This document shows, piece by piece, positions 9,535-18,623 of a stretch of DNA of 64,000 bases (position 1 is the stretch's first letter; every line of letters starts with the position of its first letter). Source of the DNA: UBA1930 sp943368475 (GTDB taxonomy: Bacteria; Bacteroidota; Bacteroidia; Chitinophagales; Chitinophagaceae); the NCBI GenBank assembly GCA_943368475.1, contig CALRLF020000002.1, positions 77,944 to 141,943 on the forward strand. The letters run 5' to 3'. Below the pieces are notes generated by a model. That model ran no database searches, had not been told where the DNA came from, and saw nothing but the letters and a program-made list of their open reading frames with translations. The position numbers were made by a program, and so were the translations under genes.

Positions 9535-10641
9535 ATGCAAATTCCTTTTGTCGATTTAAAAAAGCAATATCTATCTATACAACAAAGCATTGATACTGCT
9601 ATAAATAATGTAGTTAATGAAACTGCTTTTATTGGTGGTAAATATGTAAACCAATTTGAAAGCGATTTTGCTAATTTTTATGGTGTTAAACATTGCATTA
9701 GTTGTGCTAATGGAACGGATTCTTTATACATTTTAATGAAAATGCTGGGTATTGGTGCAGGAGATGAAGTAATAACTGTTGCCAATAGTTGGATTAGCAG
9801 TAGTGAAACCATTACACAAGCTGGGGCTACACCTGTTTTTGTTGATATCGATCCTGCTTACTATTCAATTGATGAAAATAAAATAGAAGCGGTAATCACT
9901 AACAATACAAAAGCTATTATTCTTGTTCATTTACATGGGCAAATGAGTAATATAGAGGTTGTAGATGCAATTTGTAAAAAGCATAATTTGTACTTGATAG
10001 AAGATTGTGCACAATCGCATTTAAGTGAGTACAAAGGTGTAAGAGCTGGTGTTACAGGCATTGCAGGCTCCTTTAGTTTTTATCCAGGAAAAAATTTAGG
10101 AGCATACGGTGATGCTGGTTGTATTATTACCAACGACGACGCTTTGGCCGAAAAGTGTAAAATGTTTGCAAGACACGGAGCATTAAAAAAACATCAACAT
10201 CAAATAGAAGGAATTAACTCAAGATTAGATGGAATGCAAGCAGCAATTCTTGCTGCCAAGTTGCCTCACTTAACCAAGTGGACAGAGCAAAGAATTGCTA
10301 ATGCAGCTTATTATACAAAGATATTATCAAGCATAGCTGATATTGAATTGCCAGTTACACGTCCTAATTCAAAGCATAGTTTTCATTTGTATGTCATAAG
10401 AACTAAACAAAGAGAAGGATTAATTAATTTTTTAAAGGAAAAGGGAATAGAAACTGCTGTACATTATCCTGTTCCATTGCCTTTTATGGATGCCTATAAA
10501 TATTTAAACTGTTCTCCTGAGAATTTTCCTGTGGTAGATGCTTTTAAAGATGAAATTCTTTCATTACCCATGTATCCAGAACTTACAGAAGAGCAAATGA
10601 ATTATGTTGCTGATTGTATTAAATTATTTTTTGCAAAATGA
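9535..10641 (+). CDS. wbpE: DegT/DnrJ/EryC1 aminotransferase, WbpE/WlbC-like
   Basis: A 368-residue PLP enzyme. The internal aldimine lysine is K186 in SFYPGKNLGAYGDAG; the PLP-binding aspartate region is LIEDCAQSH (about 155-163), and the N-terminus MQIPFVDLKKQY is typical of the family. It should transfer an amino group from glutamate to the 3-keto UDP-uronic acid made by the WbpB-like dehydrogenase. It forms a contiguous set with the two preceding genes and its stop overlaps the next start (ATGA). The sugar assignment rests on context. Confidence 0.8.
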   Translation: MQIPFVDLKKQYLSIQQSIDTAINNVVNETAFIGGKYVNQFESDFANFYGVKHCISCANGTDSLYILMKMLGIGAGDEVITVANSWISSSETITQAGATPVFVDIDPAYYSIDENKIEAVITNNTKAIILVHLHGQMSNIEVVDAICKKHNLYLIEDCAQSHLSEYKGVRAGVTGIAGSFSFYPGKNLGAYGDAGCIITNDDALAEKCKMFARHGALKKHQHQIEGINSRLDGMQAAILAAKLPHLTKWTEQRIANAAYYTKILSSIADIELPVTRPNSKHSFHLYVIRTKQREGLINFLKEKGIETAVHYPVPLPFMDAYKYLNCSPENFPVVDAFKDEILSLPMYPELTEEQMNYVADCIKLFFAK

Positions 10642-11666
10642 TTCTAACAATTATTTGTCCAACCTATAACGAAGAGAAGTTTATTGAGCAAACAATTCAA
10701 AGTTTTCTTAATCAGCAATACCATTCCTTCGATTTAGAAGTTCTGATTTGTGATGGAATGAGTACAGATAAAACCAGAGAAATTGTATCTATTTTTTCAA
10801 AAAAGGACGGTAGAATTAGATTGGTTGATAACCCCAAACGTAAAACGCCCTTTGCATTTAATATTGGTTTAAAAGAAGCCAAAGGTGAGTATATTGCCAT
10901 TTTAGGAGCACATACAAAATATGATTCTAATTATTTGCAAGCATGTTACGATGATTTAGTTAAAACAAATTCTATCGGCTGTTCTGGAAGGGTTATTACA
11001 GAAGCTGCAAACACATCTTTCGAGGCTAAACTTTGTGAAAGTATGATGCATAGTAGCTTTGGAGTTTCTTCTAATTCTTTCAGGGTTATGAAAGAAGGTT
11101 ATGTTCATTCTGTAAATTTTCCTGTATTTCAAAAACAGGCATTATTAGATTTAGGAGGCTACAATGAAGTATTGATACGTAATCAAGATAATGATATGAA
11201 TCAACGCTTACTCGATGCTGGTTATCAGTTGTATTGCACTTGGCAAACCAAATGTTACTATCATCCGCCAGCTACCGTAAAAAAAACGCTGAAGTACGCA
11301 TATACAAATGGTTTTTGGAATGCAATTAGTTTTTTTATTCATAAAAAAAGTATGCGATTACATCACTTCATTCCATTTCTTTTTACATTAACCTTATCTG
11401 TTTTAGTAATTGCAGGTATGATTGAATTTATTTTTTTTCAAACAACATTTCTTTTGTTGTTATTCGTTGCAATTGTTCTTTTTCATTTAACAGTTGGGTT
11501 TGTAGCAGCTTTTTTTATAAAGTCTTCTTCTATCTTAAATGTGTTTTTTTTGCCTTTTGTTTTTTTAGGGTTTCATTTTAGTTATGGATGGGGAACGTTG
11601 AGAAGTTTTCTTATTAATAAAACGAAATTTACTCAACATAAAATTTTAAATACTTCAACTGGATAA
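10638..11666 (+). CDS. Glycosyltransferase family 2 with C-terminal membrane segments
   Basis: A 342-residue protein. The GT-A domain starts at the N-terminus (ILTIICPTYNEEKFIEQTI), with LICDGMSTDKT and the NRDMN-type segment IRNQDNDMNQRLLDAGYQL near residue 180. Two or three strongly hydrophobic helices follow residue ~245 (for example FLLLLFVAIVLFHLTVGFV), anchoring it in the inner membrane. The layout resembles ExoA-type exopolysaccharide glycosyltransferases. The start overlaps the aminotransferase stop by 4 bases. A 194-base gap without a gene follows it. Confidence 0.83.
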   Translation: MILTIICPTYNEEKFIEQTIQSFLNQQYHSFDLEVLICDGMSTDKTREIVSIFSKKDGRIRLVDNPKRKTPFAFNIGLKEAKGEYIAILGAHTKYDSNYLQACYDDLVKTNSIGCSGRVITEAANTSFEAKLCESMMHSSFGVSSNSFRVMKEGYVHSVNFPVFQKQALLDLGGYNEVLIRNQDNDMNQRLLDAGYQLYCTWQTKCYYHPPATVKKTLKYAYTNGFWNAISFFIHKKSMRLHHFIPFLFTLTLSVLVIAGMIEFIFFQTTFLLLLFVAIVLFHLTVGFVAAFFIKSSSILNVFFLPFVFLGFHFSYGWGTLRSFLINKTKFTQHKILNTSTG

Positions 11667-11860
11667 GAAAATAATATAATTTTTCCATGGTTATTAAAAG
11701 CAATATCCGTTCAAAATAAGTTATAAAATATTAATTTAAGTAATGTTTAAAAGTTTTACTTTCTAAAATTGATTTGCACGATAATTATTCTTATTTATGC
11801 TTAATTTATCATTGGTTTTAAATCGAAGCCTAAATAATACAAAGAACAGCCTGAAATAAC

Positions 11861-13723
11861 ATGTGTGGAATAGCTGGGATAATACATTACGATACATCCA
11901 GAAAGGTTAACGAAAATCAATTAACCATCTGTAGGGATACTCTAATGCATAGGGGACCAGATTTTGGTGCCAATTATATTGATGGTAATGTAGGATTAGC
12001 ACATCGTAGGTTAAGTATTATCGATTTGTCTGAAAAGGCTAATCAACCAATGATATCAGCCGATAGTAACTTTTCAATTGTATTTAATGGAGAAATTTAT
12101 AATTTTTTAGAACTTAAAAAAGAATTGTTGGCAAAAGGGGTTTCTTTTTATTCAAACTCTGATACCGAAGTTCTTTTAAATATGTATATCTACTATGGAA
12201 GGCAAATGCTGAGTAGGTTAGATGGTATGTTTGCATTTGCAATTTGGGATAAACAAAAAAGAGAACTTTTTATTGCAAGAGATCGAGTTGGAATTAAGCC
12301 ACTTTATTTTGCAGAAACAGATAATAGCTTTGTTTTTGCATCAGAAGAAAAAGCTTTATTTAAAGCTTATTTACCAGTAGAATTAAACGAAGAAAAACTT
12401 AGTGAACTGGTTCTTTATAGATATGTCGCTGGCGAAACAACACTGTTTAACCACGTTAAAAAACTATTGCCTGGTCATTTTTTCATAGTTACCAAAGATG
12501 GAATTCAAGAAAATAAAAGATGGTGGAATTTAAAAACAGCTATTCAAAATCATGCACCAATTCATCAACCCGAAGAATGGTTTTTAAGTACATTTAACAA
12601 TGCCGTAAAGTCACACATGGTTAGCGATGTTCCTGTTGGAGTATTGTTAAGTGGTGGTTTAGATTCTGGTTCAATTTGTGCTTCTTTAAATGCCCAAAAA
12701 TTTGAAAATATTCAAACATTTAATGTTGGGTTTTCAAATTTTAAAGACGATGAAACACTATTAGCAAAAGAAGTAGCACAAAAATTTAATTATCCGTTTA
12801 ATAGTTTGCTGGTTGAGAACGAGACATTGTTAGAAAACACTAAACTAGCAGTTGAAACCCTTGGCGATACACTAATACATCAAAATGAACCTCAGTTAAT
12901 TACAATTTCTAAATTTGCAAATCAACATGTAAAGGTTTTATTATCTGGAGAAGGTGCAGATGAGCTAATGGGTGGTTATGTAAGATATAGAGCCCTAAAT
13001 TTTTTTGCCCAAAGTGAACTTATTAAAAAAGGCTTAAAATTTATTCCAGATTTATTAAAAAGTAAACGAACCCAAAAGTTAGAAAGGTATCTAAGCCTCA
13101 ATAATATGAATGAGGCTATTTTACTAAATGCTGCAAATACATTTCCGGCAGAGTTAGCTAAAATTGGTATGAATGTTAGTGATCTTAACAACGATTACCG
13201 AAATTCTATATTAGCTGAAGCAAAAGAATTATATCCAAAAAGTGTAGTAAGGCAAACAATGTATTTAGACCAGCACACTTATTTAACAACACTGAACGAT
13301 AGAAATGATAAAACAACAATGGCAGCAAGTATTGAATGCAGAGTTCCTTTCCTAGACCATAGGCTGGTTGAGGGTTTGGGCACTTTGCCTGATAGGTATT
13401 TGTTAAGAGGAAGTAAAGGAAAATACCTACTTAAAGAAACATTTAAACATTCATTACCTGCTAACATTATACGGTTTAGAAAAGTTGGATTTTCTGTTCC
13501 ATGGATGAAACACATAGAGCAAAGTGAGGAATTTATGCAACATTGGAATACCATGGAGCAAAGTGAAATTATGCAAATGGGTGTACTTAAATTAATTGAT
13601 ATTTCATCTTTAAAAAAGAAATATAAAAGTGGAGATGCGTCTCAAGAACTTTTGTTAAGACAATTGTTCTTTACCTCATTGTGGCATAAGCATTTTATTA
13701 AGAACATTAGTATGAATACTTAA
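11861..13723 (+). CDS. asnB: Asparagine synthase (glutamine-hydrolysing)
   Basis: A 620-residue class B asparagine synthetase. After Met removal the N-terminus is the catalytic cysteine (MCGIAGII), followed by the class II glutaminase domain (LMHRGPDFG, FNGEIYNF). The synthetase domain has the ATP pyrophosphatase loop VLLSGGLDSGSICASL near residue 265 and SGEGADELMGGY near 363. In polysaccharide loci these proteins often amidate a carboxyl group on a sugar rather than make free asparagine. With a uronic-acid set upstream, amidation of that uronic acid is a fair inference. Either use is possible. Confidence 0.86.
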   Translation: MCGIAGIIHYDTSRKVNENQLTICRDTLMHRGPDFGANYIDGNVGLAHRRLSIIDLSEKANQPMISADSNFSIVFNGEIYNFLELKKELLAKGVSFYSNSDTEVLLNMYIYYGRQMLSRLDGMFAFAIWDKQKRELFIARDRVGIKPLYFAETDNSFVFASEEKALFKAYLPVELNEEKLSELVLYRYVAGETTLFNHVKKLLPGHFFIVTKDGIQENKRWWNLKTAIQNHAPIHQPEEWFLSTFNNAVKSHMVSDVPVGVLLSGGLDSGSICASLNAQKFENIQTFNVGFSNFKDDETLLAKEVAQKFNYPFNSLLVENETLLENTKLAVETLGDTLIHQNEPQLITISKFANQHVKVLLSGEGADELMGGYVRYRALNFFAQSELIKKGLKFIPDLLKSKRTQKLERYLSLNNMNEAILLNAANTFPAELAKIGMNVSDLNNDYRNSILAEAKELYPKSVVRQTMYLDQHTYLTTLNDRNDKTTMAASIECRVPFLDHRLVEGLGTLPDRYLLRGSKGKYLLKETFKHSLPANIIRFRKVGFSVPWMKHIEQSEEFMQHWNTMEQSEIMQMGVLKLIDISSLKKKYKSGDASQELLLRQLFFTSLWHKHFIKNISMNT

Positions 13724-13770
13724 TTTAACTTTTATACGTTAAGTAATAATTATTTTTCCAATTTCATACA

Positions 13771-14991
13771 ATGCAAATTCCTTTTTCACCTCCTTTTGTT
13801 GATGCTGATGTAGAAGCAGAGGTTTTAGATGCTTTAAGAAGTGGTTGGATTACTACTGGTCCAAAAGTAAAAGCATTAGAGCAAGAGGTTTGTAAATACA
13901 CAAATGTACCAGCTTGTTTAGGTGTAAACTCTGCTACGTCAGGTATGATGTTAGCATTGCATTGGTTTGGTATTACAAGGGGCGATGAAGTTATTATTCC
14001 TGCTTACACATATTGTGCTACAGCATTAGTTGTAATGCATATAGGAGCAGTACCAATAATGGTAGATGTAGAAGACGATTTTAATATTTCTGTAGAAAAA
14101 ATAAAGCAGGCAATTACACCAAAAACTAAAGCAATTATTGCTGTAGATTTTGCAGGTTGGCCATGTAATTACAATAGCATAAATGCTCTAGTTAGGCAAA
14201 ATGAGATTCAATCTAAATTTATTCCTAAGGGTGAACAGCAAGAAAAACTTGGAAGAGTATTAGTAATGAGCGATGCTGCCCATTCTTTTGGAGCAAAGTA
14301 TAACCATAAAAGATTGGGAATAGATGCTGATATAACGGTTTTTTCATTTCATGCTGTAAAGAATTTAACCACTGCCGAAGGGGGAGGGATTTGCATTAAT
14401 TTGCCAAAACCATTTAATAATGATTCTGTATATGCCACTATGCGTTTATGGTGTTTAAATGGTCAAACAAAAGATGCATTTACAAAATCTAAAGCAGGTG
14501 GTTGGAAATATGATATTGTATATCCCGGTTTTAAAATGAATCTACCCGATGTTTTAGCAGCAATTGGATTAGCTCAAATTAGAAAATACGACGATGTTTT
14601 GCTCAAAGAAAGAGAAAGGGTTTTCGATTTTTATAACCAAGTCTTTACAGCCTATAGTTGGGCTCAAGTTCCTCCATATAATGTTGAAGGAAGTACATCT
14701 AGCTTTCATCTATATCCGCTCCGTATAAAAAATATCACCGAATCTCAACGTGATACAATTATTGAAAAAATTACAGAAAAAGGTGTTTCTGTAAATGTTC
14801 ATTTTCAGCCATTACCACTCCTCACCGTATTTAAGCAAAAAGGATATAAAATAGAAGATTATCCAGTGGCTTACAATAATTACATTTCCGAAATTTCATT
14901 ACCCATTTACCCTCAATTAAACAATATTCAGTGTTCTTACATCGTTGATAGTGTGTTACATGCTGTTAACGAAGTAATAAACAATGGATAA
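13771..14991 (+). CDS. DegT/DnrJ/EryC1 aminotransferase, second copy (PglE-like role)
   Basis: A 406-residue PLP aminotransferase. The Schiff-base lysine is K197 in FSFHAVKNLTTAEGG, and SDAAHSFGA supplies the PLP aspartate. Compared with the WbpE-like protein it has an insertion of some 30 residues before that aspartate, seen in a capsule-associated subgroup. It overlaps the phosphoglycosyl transferase gene by 8 bases and lies close to the 4,6-dehydratase gene. That order suggests it aminates a 4-keto-6-deoxy UDP-sugar, as in bacillosamine-type pathways. This is inference from context. Confidence 0.83.
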   Translation: MQIPFSPPFVDADVEAEVLDALRSGWITTGPKVKALEQEVCKYTNVPACLGVNSATSGMMLALHWFGITRGDEVIIPAYTYCATALVVMHIGAVPIMVDVEDDFNISVEKIKQAITPKTKAIIAVDFAGWPCNYNSINALVRQNEIQSKFIPKGEQQEKLGRVLVMSDAAHSFGAKYNHKRLGIDADITVFSFHAVKNLTTAEGGGICINLPKPFNNDSVYATMRLWCLNGQTKDAFTKSKAGGWKYDIVYPGFKMNLPDVLAAIGLAQIRKYDDVLLKERERVFDFYNQVFTAYSWAQVPPYNVEGSTSSFHLYPLRIKNITESQRDTIIEKITEKGVSVNVHFQPLPLLTVFKQKGYKIEDYPVAYNNYISEISLPIYPQLNNIQCSYIVDSVLHAVNEVINNG

Positions 14992-15583
14992 ATTACGACT
15001 CCTCGATTTTGTATTTGCAACCGTAGGAATAATTATTTTATCGCCTTTGTTTATTCTAATAGCTATTTTAATAAAATTTACTTCTGCAGGAGCCGTACTT
15101 TTTCAACAACAAAGGGTAGGTAAAAACGGAAAAGACTTTATTTTACTTAAGTTTAGAACAATGCAGGTAAATGCAGAAGCCAAAGGTCAACTAACAGTTG
15201 GTGGTAAAGACAGTAGAATTACTAAGGTTGGTTATTACTTAAGAAAGTATAAACTTGATGAGCTGCCCCAACTAATTAATGTGTTTATTGGAAACATGAG
15301 TTTAGTTGGACCAAGACCTGAGGTAAGGAAATATGTGAATTTTTATACCGCTGAACAACAGAAAGTACTATTGGTATTGCCAGGAATAACAGATTACGCA
15401 TCGATTGCTTTTAGAAACGAAAATGAACTATTGGCAAATGCTGAAAACCCTGAAAAATACTATATTGATACAATCATGCCAGCTAAAATTGAACTTAACA
15501 AAAAGTTCATAGACAATAGAAGCATAAAAAACTATTTTGAGATATTAATCGTAACTGTAGTAAGCTCTGCTAAAGGGAAATAA
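14984..15583 (+). CDS. Small phosphoglycosyl transferase (initiating sugar transferase, PglC-like)
   Basis: A 199-residue bacterial sugar transferase consisting only of the conserved core. It has an N-terminal re-entrant hydrophobic helix (VFATVGIIILSPLFILIAIL), the FQQQRVGKNGKDFILLKFRTM segment, the catalytic Asp-Glu pair D92-E93 in KLDELPQL, and NMSLVGPRPE. It moves a phospho-sugar from a UDP donor onto undecaprenyl phosphate at the inner membrane, the first committed step of repeat-unit assembly. Its length fits the PglC-type monotopic subclass rather than the long WbaP/WcaJ type. Confidence 0.86.
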   Translation: MDKLRLLDFVFATVGIIILSPLFILIAILIKFTSAGAVLFQQQRVGKNGKDFILLKFRTMQVNAEAKGQLTVGGKDSRITKVGYYLRKYKLDELPQLINVFIGNMSLVGPRPEVRKYVNFYTAEQQKVLLVLPGITDYASIAFRNENELLANAENPEKYYIDTIMPAKIELNKKFIDNRSIKNYFEILIVTVVSSAKGK

Positions 15584-15700
15584 TTGATTGATTATCAAAT
15601 TATACTAAATAAAAGCAACCAATACTAACTTTTAAGCATCTTATTACTGAATAATGTAGCTTTTTTCGGTATATAAGTAAGTTTAACACCTGAAAAACGT

Positions 15701-15708
15701 TACATTTG
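15701..15708 (+). promoter_or_regulatory. Candidate -7 promoter element TACATTTG
   Basis: An exact match to the Bacteroidota -7 consensus TAnnTTTG in the 212-base gap before the dehydratase gene. It would give a leader of about 80 nt. No clear TTTG is present at the -33 distance, so this is a weak call. Confidence 0.35.
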
Positions 15709-15795
15709 CTAATATCCATCATTCTTAGTTAACCTTTCCGAAAAACATACACCATTATTCTATGAACTTATTTTATTAATAAAACCAATGGTTTT

Positions 15796-17763
15796 GTGAA
15801 ACAATTGAGGAAATTTTTACTAAGAAACAGAATCGCTCCAAAGTGGGCTGTATTTGGTTTGGATATGTGTATAGCATGTTTTGCTATAATTTATGCCAAT
15901 TATCTTCGATTTAATTTTGACTTTTCACTTATTCAAACAGCCGATTTAGTAGATGATTTGATAATTGTAGTTATTACTAATTCTACACTCTTTTATATTT
16001 TTAAAACCTATCATGGAATTATTCGTTTTTCTGGATTTCAGGAAGCTTTTCGAAGCGTAGCAGCCATTTTTTACTCCTTCTTTTTAATGTTATTGCTAAA
16101 TATTGGTTTAAGTGTTGCCAAAATGCAACAGTTTACACCAATTTCTGTTCTGTTTATTTACTTCTTCATTTGTTCCTTTTTACTTTTTGGCTACAGACTT
16201 CTAGTAAAGCACTTATATAACATCAGTATTAATCATGAGGATAATACCCATGTTGTAATTTATGGAGCAGGACAAAATGGTTCGGTTCTTAAAAAGACTA
16301 TCGAACAAACTTCAAACAATCGTTATAAAATTGTAGCTTTCATCGATGGCGATGAAAATCTGGTTGGTAAAACAATCGACACAGTAAAAATTTTCCCTTT
16401 CAATCAAATAAAACATGTTTTTAAAACATGGCAGGTTAAAACCTTGTTTTTTGCAAAGCAGGATTTTGATTTAGATGAGAAAAATAAAATTGTAGATTTC
16501 TGTTTAGAACACAATGTAAAAGTGATGAACATTCCTCCAATGAGAGAATGGATTCAAGGTCAGTTAAGTGTTAATCAACTTAAAGAGGTAAAAATTGAAG
16601 AGTTATTAGGTCGTAAACAAATCAGCTTAAAAAACGAACACGTAATTAATCATCTCAGAGATAAAAAAGTACTAATTACAGGAGCAGCTGGTTCTATTGG
16701 TAGTGAATTGGCTCGTCAAATAGCAAGTGTTTATCCTACATCTTTAATCATTTGCGATCAAACAGAAACTGGTTTATACGAGTTGGAGTATGAATTGCAA
16801 CAAAAGTTTAGTTTAGGAAGTGCATTAAAAGTGTATTTAGGAGACGTGAAGGATGAAAGTTCTATGAATACATTGTTCATGAATTATATGCCAGAAGTAG
16901 TTTTTCATGCTGCTGCTTATAAACATGTACCAATGATGGAAAATCATCCATCTGAAGCAATTAGAAACAATGTTATCGGAACAAAAATGTTGGCCGATTT
17001 ATGTGAATTATACGGGGTAGACAAAATGGTTTTGGTATCAACCGATAAAGCCATTAATCCAACCAATGTAATGGGAGCATCTAAACGTATAGCCGAAATT
17101 TATTGTCAAGGGTTACAAAATAGAGATGATATACCTGTGTGGGACGATGGTATCGTTCAAATGGCTGGCAGCAAAAAAAGAACTAAATTTATTACTACAC
17201 GTTTTGGTAATGTTTTGGGCTCAAATGGCTCTGTAATACCACGCTTTCAAGAGCAAATTGCCAATGGTGGTCCTGTTACTGTAACTCACCCAGATATTAT
17301 TAGATATTTCATGACAATTCCTGAAGCCTGTTCTTTGGTATTAGAAGCTGGTACAATGGGTAATGGTGGCGAAGTATTTTTGTTTGATATGGGCGAACCT
17401 ATTAGAATTTTAGACTTAGCCAAAAAAATGATTCGTTTGGCTGGTTTAACACCAGGCAGAGACATAGAATTAAGGTTTACTGGGTTAAGGCCTGGAGAAA
17501 AATTATTTGAAGAATTATTGAATAAAGAAGAAGAAGTTATTCCTACGCATAATAAAAAAATATTAATTGCTAAAGTAATTGAATACGATTTCGATAGGAT
17601 TTCTGAGGGAATCGAAATTTTAATAAAACTAGCTAAAGATAATAAAGACGAAGAAGTGGTTAAACAAATGAAACGCATCGTTCCTGAGTTTATCAGTAAC
17701 AATTCTATCTACGAAAGTATCGATGCCCAAATGTTTAAACCTTTGTATTCTGCAATCAGGTAA
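15796..17763 (+). CDS. Membrane UDP-N-acetylglucosamine 4,6-dehydratase (WbpM/PglF/CapD type)
   Basis: A 655-residue protein starting at GTG; the nearby ATG at 15788 runs into a stop after three codons. Four hydrophobic segments fill residues ~20-135, a CoA-binding-like Rossmann domain follows (IYGAGQNGSVLKK, ~150), and the SDR dehydratase domain starts near 290 with ITGAAGSIGSELARQI. The SDR tyrosine is replaced by Met (MGASK, M426 and K430), as in WbpM/PglF. It removes water from UDP-GlcNAc to give the 4-keto-6-deoxy sugar. With the upstream aminotransferase and PglC-like enzyme it forms a bacillosamine-like initiating route. Confidence 0.87.
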   Translation: MKQLRKFLLRNRIAPKWAVFGLDMCIACFAIIYANYLRFNFDFSLIQTADLVDDLIIVVITNSTLFYIFKTYHGIIRFSGFQEAFRSVAAIFYSFFLMLLLNIGLSVAKMQQFTPISVLFIYFFICSFLLFGYRLLVKHLYNISINHEDNTHVVIYGAGQNGSVLKKTIEQTSNNRYKIVAFIDGDENLVGKTIDTVKIFPFNQIKHVFKTWQVKTLFFAKQDFDLDEKNKIVDFCLEHNVKVMNIPPMREWIQGQLSVNQLKEVKIEELLGRKQISLKNEHVINHLRDKKVLITGAAGSIGSELARQIASVYPTSLIICDQTETGLYELEYELQQKFSLGSALKVYLGDVKDESSMNTLFMNYMPEVVFHAAAYKHVPMMENHPSEAIRNNVIGTKMLADLCELYGVDKMVLVSTDKAINPTNVMGASKRIAEIYCQGLQNRDDIPVWDDGIVQMAGSKKRTKFITTRFGNVLGSNGSVIPRFQEQIANGGPVTVTHPDIIRYFMTIPEACSLVLEAGTMGNGGEVFLFDMGEPIRILDLAKKMIRLAGLTPGRDIELRFTGLRPGEKLFEELLNKEEEVIPTHNKKILIAKVIEYDFDRISEGIEILIKLAKDNKDEEVVKQMKRIVPEFISNNSIYESIDAQMFKPLYSAIR

Positions 17764-17772
17764 TTTTACTGC

Positions 17773-18513
17773 ATGTTTGGTTTATTCAAGTCTTCGAAAA
17801 CAAATCCCGATTTATCATTCATAGGTGTAGATATGCATTCTCATCTTTTGCCTGGCTTAGATGATGGTTTGCAAACTATGGAAGATACTGTTGCTTTTAT
17901 AAGAGAGCTCAATCAAATGGGGTATGAAAAATTTATTTGTACGCCACATATTTTATCTGATGTACATCCCAATTCTCCCCAAACAATTTTACCACGTTTA
18001 GAAGAAGTTAAGCAGGCCTTAGCCGAACAAAATATAAAAGTACAAATTGAAGCTGCTGCCGAATACATGATCGATCATGAGTTTGAACAAATCATTAAAC
18101 GAGGAGATTCTTTGCTTACTTTTTCTAAGAAATATATTTTGGTAGAGATGTCGTATTTGGCACCTTCTCCCAATTTCGATCAGGTGATTTTTGATTTGCG
18201 TTTACTAGGTTTACAACCAATTGTAGCTCATCCTGAGCGTTACAATTATTACCATCACCAATTCAGCCAGTACAAAAAAATGAAAGATATGGGTTGCTGG
18301 CTTCAAGTAAATATGCTGTCTTTAGCTGGGTATTATGGTAAGCACATTAAAAAAGTTGCTGAACAGCTAATTAAAGAAGGCATGATAGATTTAATTGGCA
18401 CTGATATGCACCATCAAAATCATTTGAATGCTGCAAAGCAACTAGCAGCTGATAAAAATTTTTATAAAATTTTAAAGGATGTACCATTAAAAAACAGGAT
18501 CTTTCTTGATTAA
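17773..18513 (+). CDS. CpsB/YwqE-type PHP tyrosine-protein phosphatase
   Basis: A 246-residue PHP-superfamily protein. The metal ligands are visible in order: DMHSHLLPGLDDG, CTPHI, a central glutamate region, AHPERY and GTDMHH near the C-terminus. Family members dephosphorylate the bacterial tyrosine kinases (Wzc/CpsD type) that control chain length and export of capsule. No such kinase is encoded in this window, so the partner must lie elsewhere. It is 9 bases after the dehydratase and is the last gene of the polysaccharide block. Confidence 0.85.
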   Translation: MFGLFKSSKTNPDLSFIGVDMHSHLLPGLDDGLQTMEDTVAFIRELNQMGYEKFICTPHILSDVHPNSPQTILPRLEEVKQALAEQNIKVQIEAAAEYMIDHEFEQIIKRGDSLLTFSKKYILVEMSYLAPSPNFDQVIFDLRLLGLQPIVAHPERYNYYHHQFSQYKKMKDMGCWLQVNMLSLAGYYGKHIKKVAEQLIKEGMIDLIGTDMHHQNHLNAAKQLAADKNFYKILKDVPLKNRIFLD

Positions 18514-18623
18514 ACCATTCCTGTAAATTCTTTGTTTAAAATACTTTGCACTGAAGTTTTCTTACTAAATATTTGTTTCTTTGAAACAATAAATACACTT
18601 TTCTGACCTTTAAATTTTGTAGA

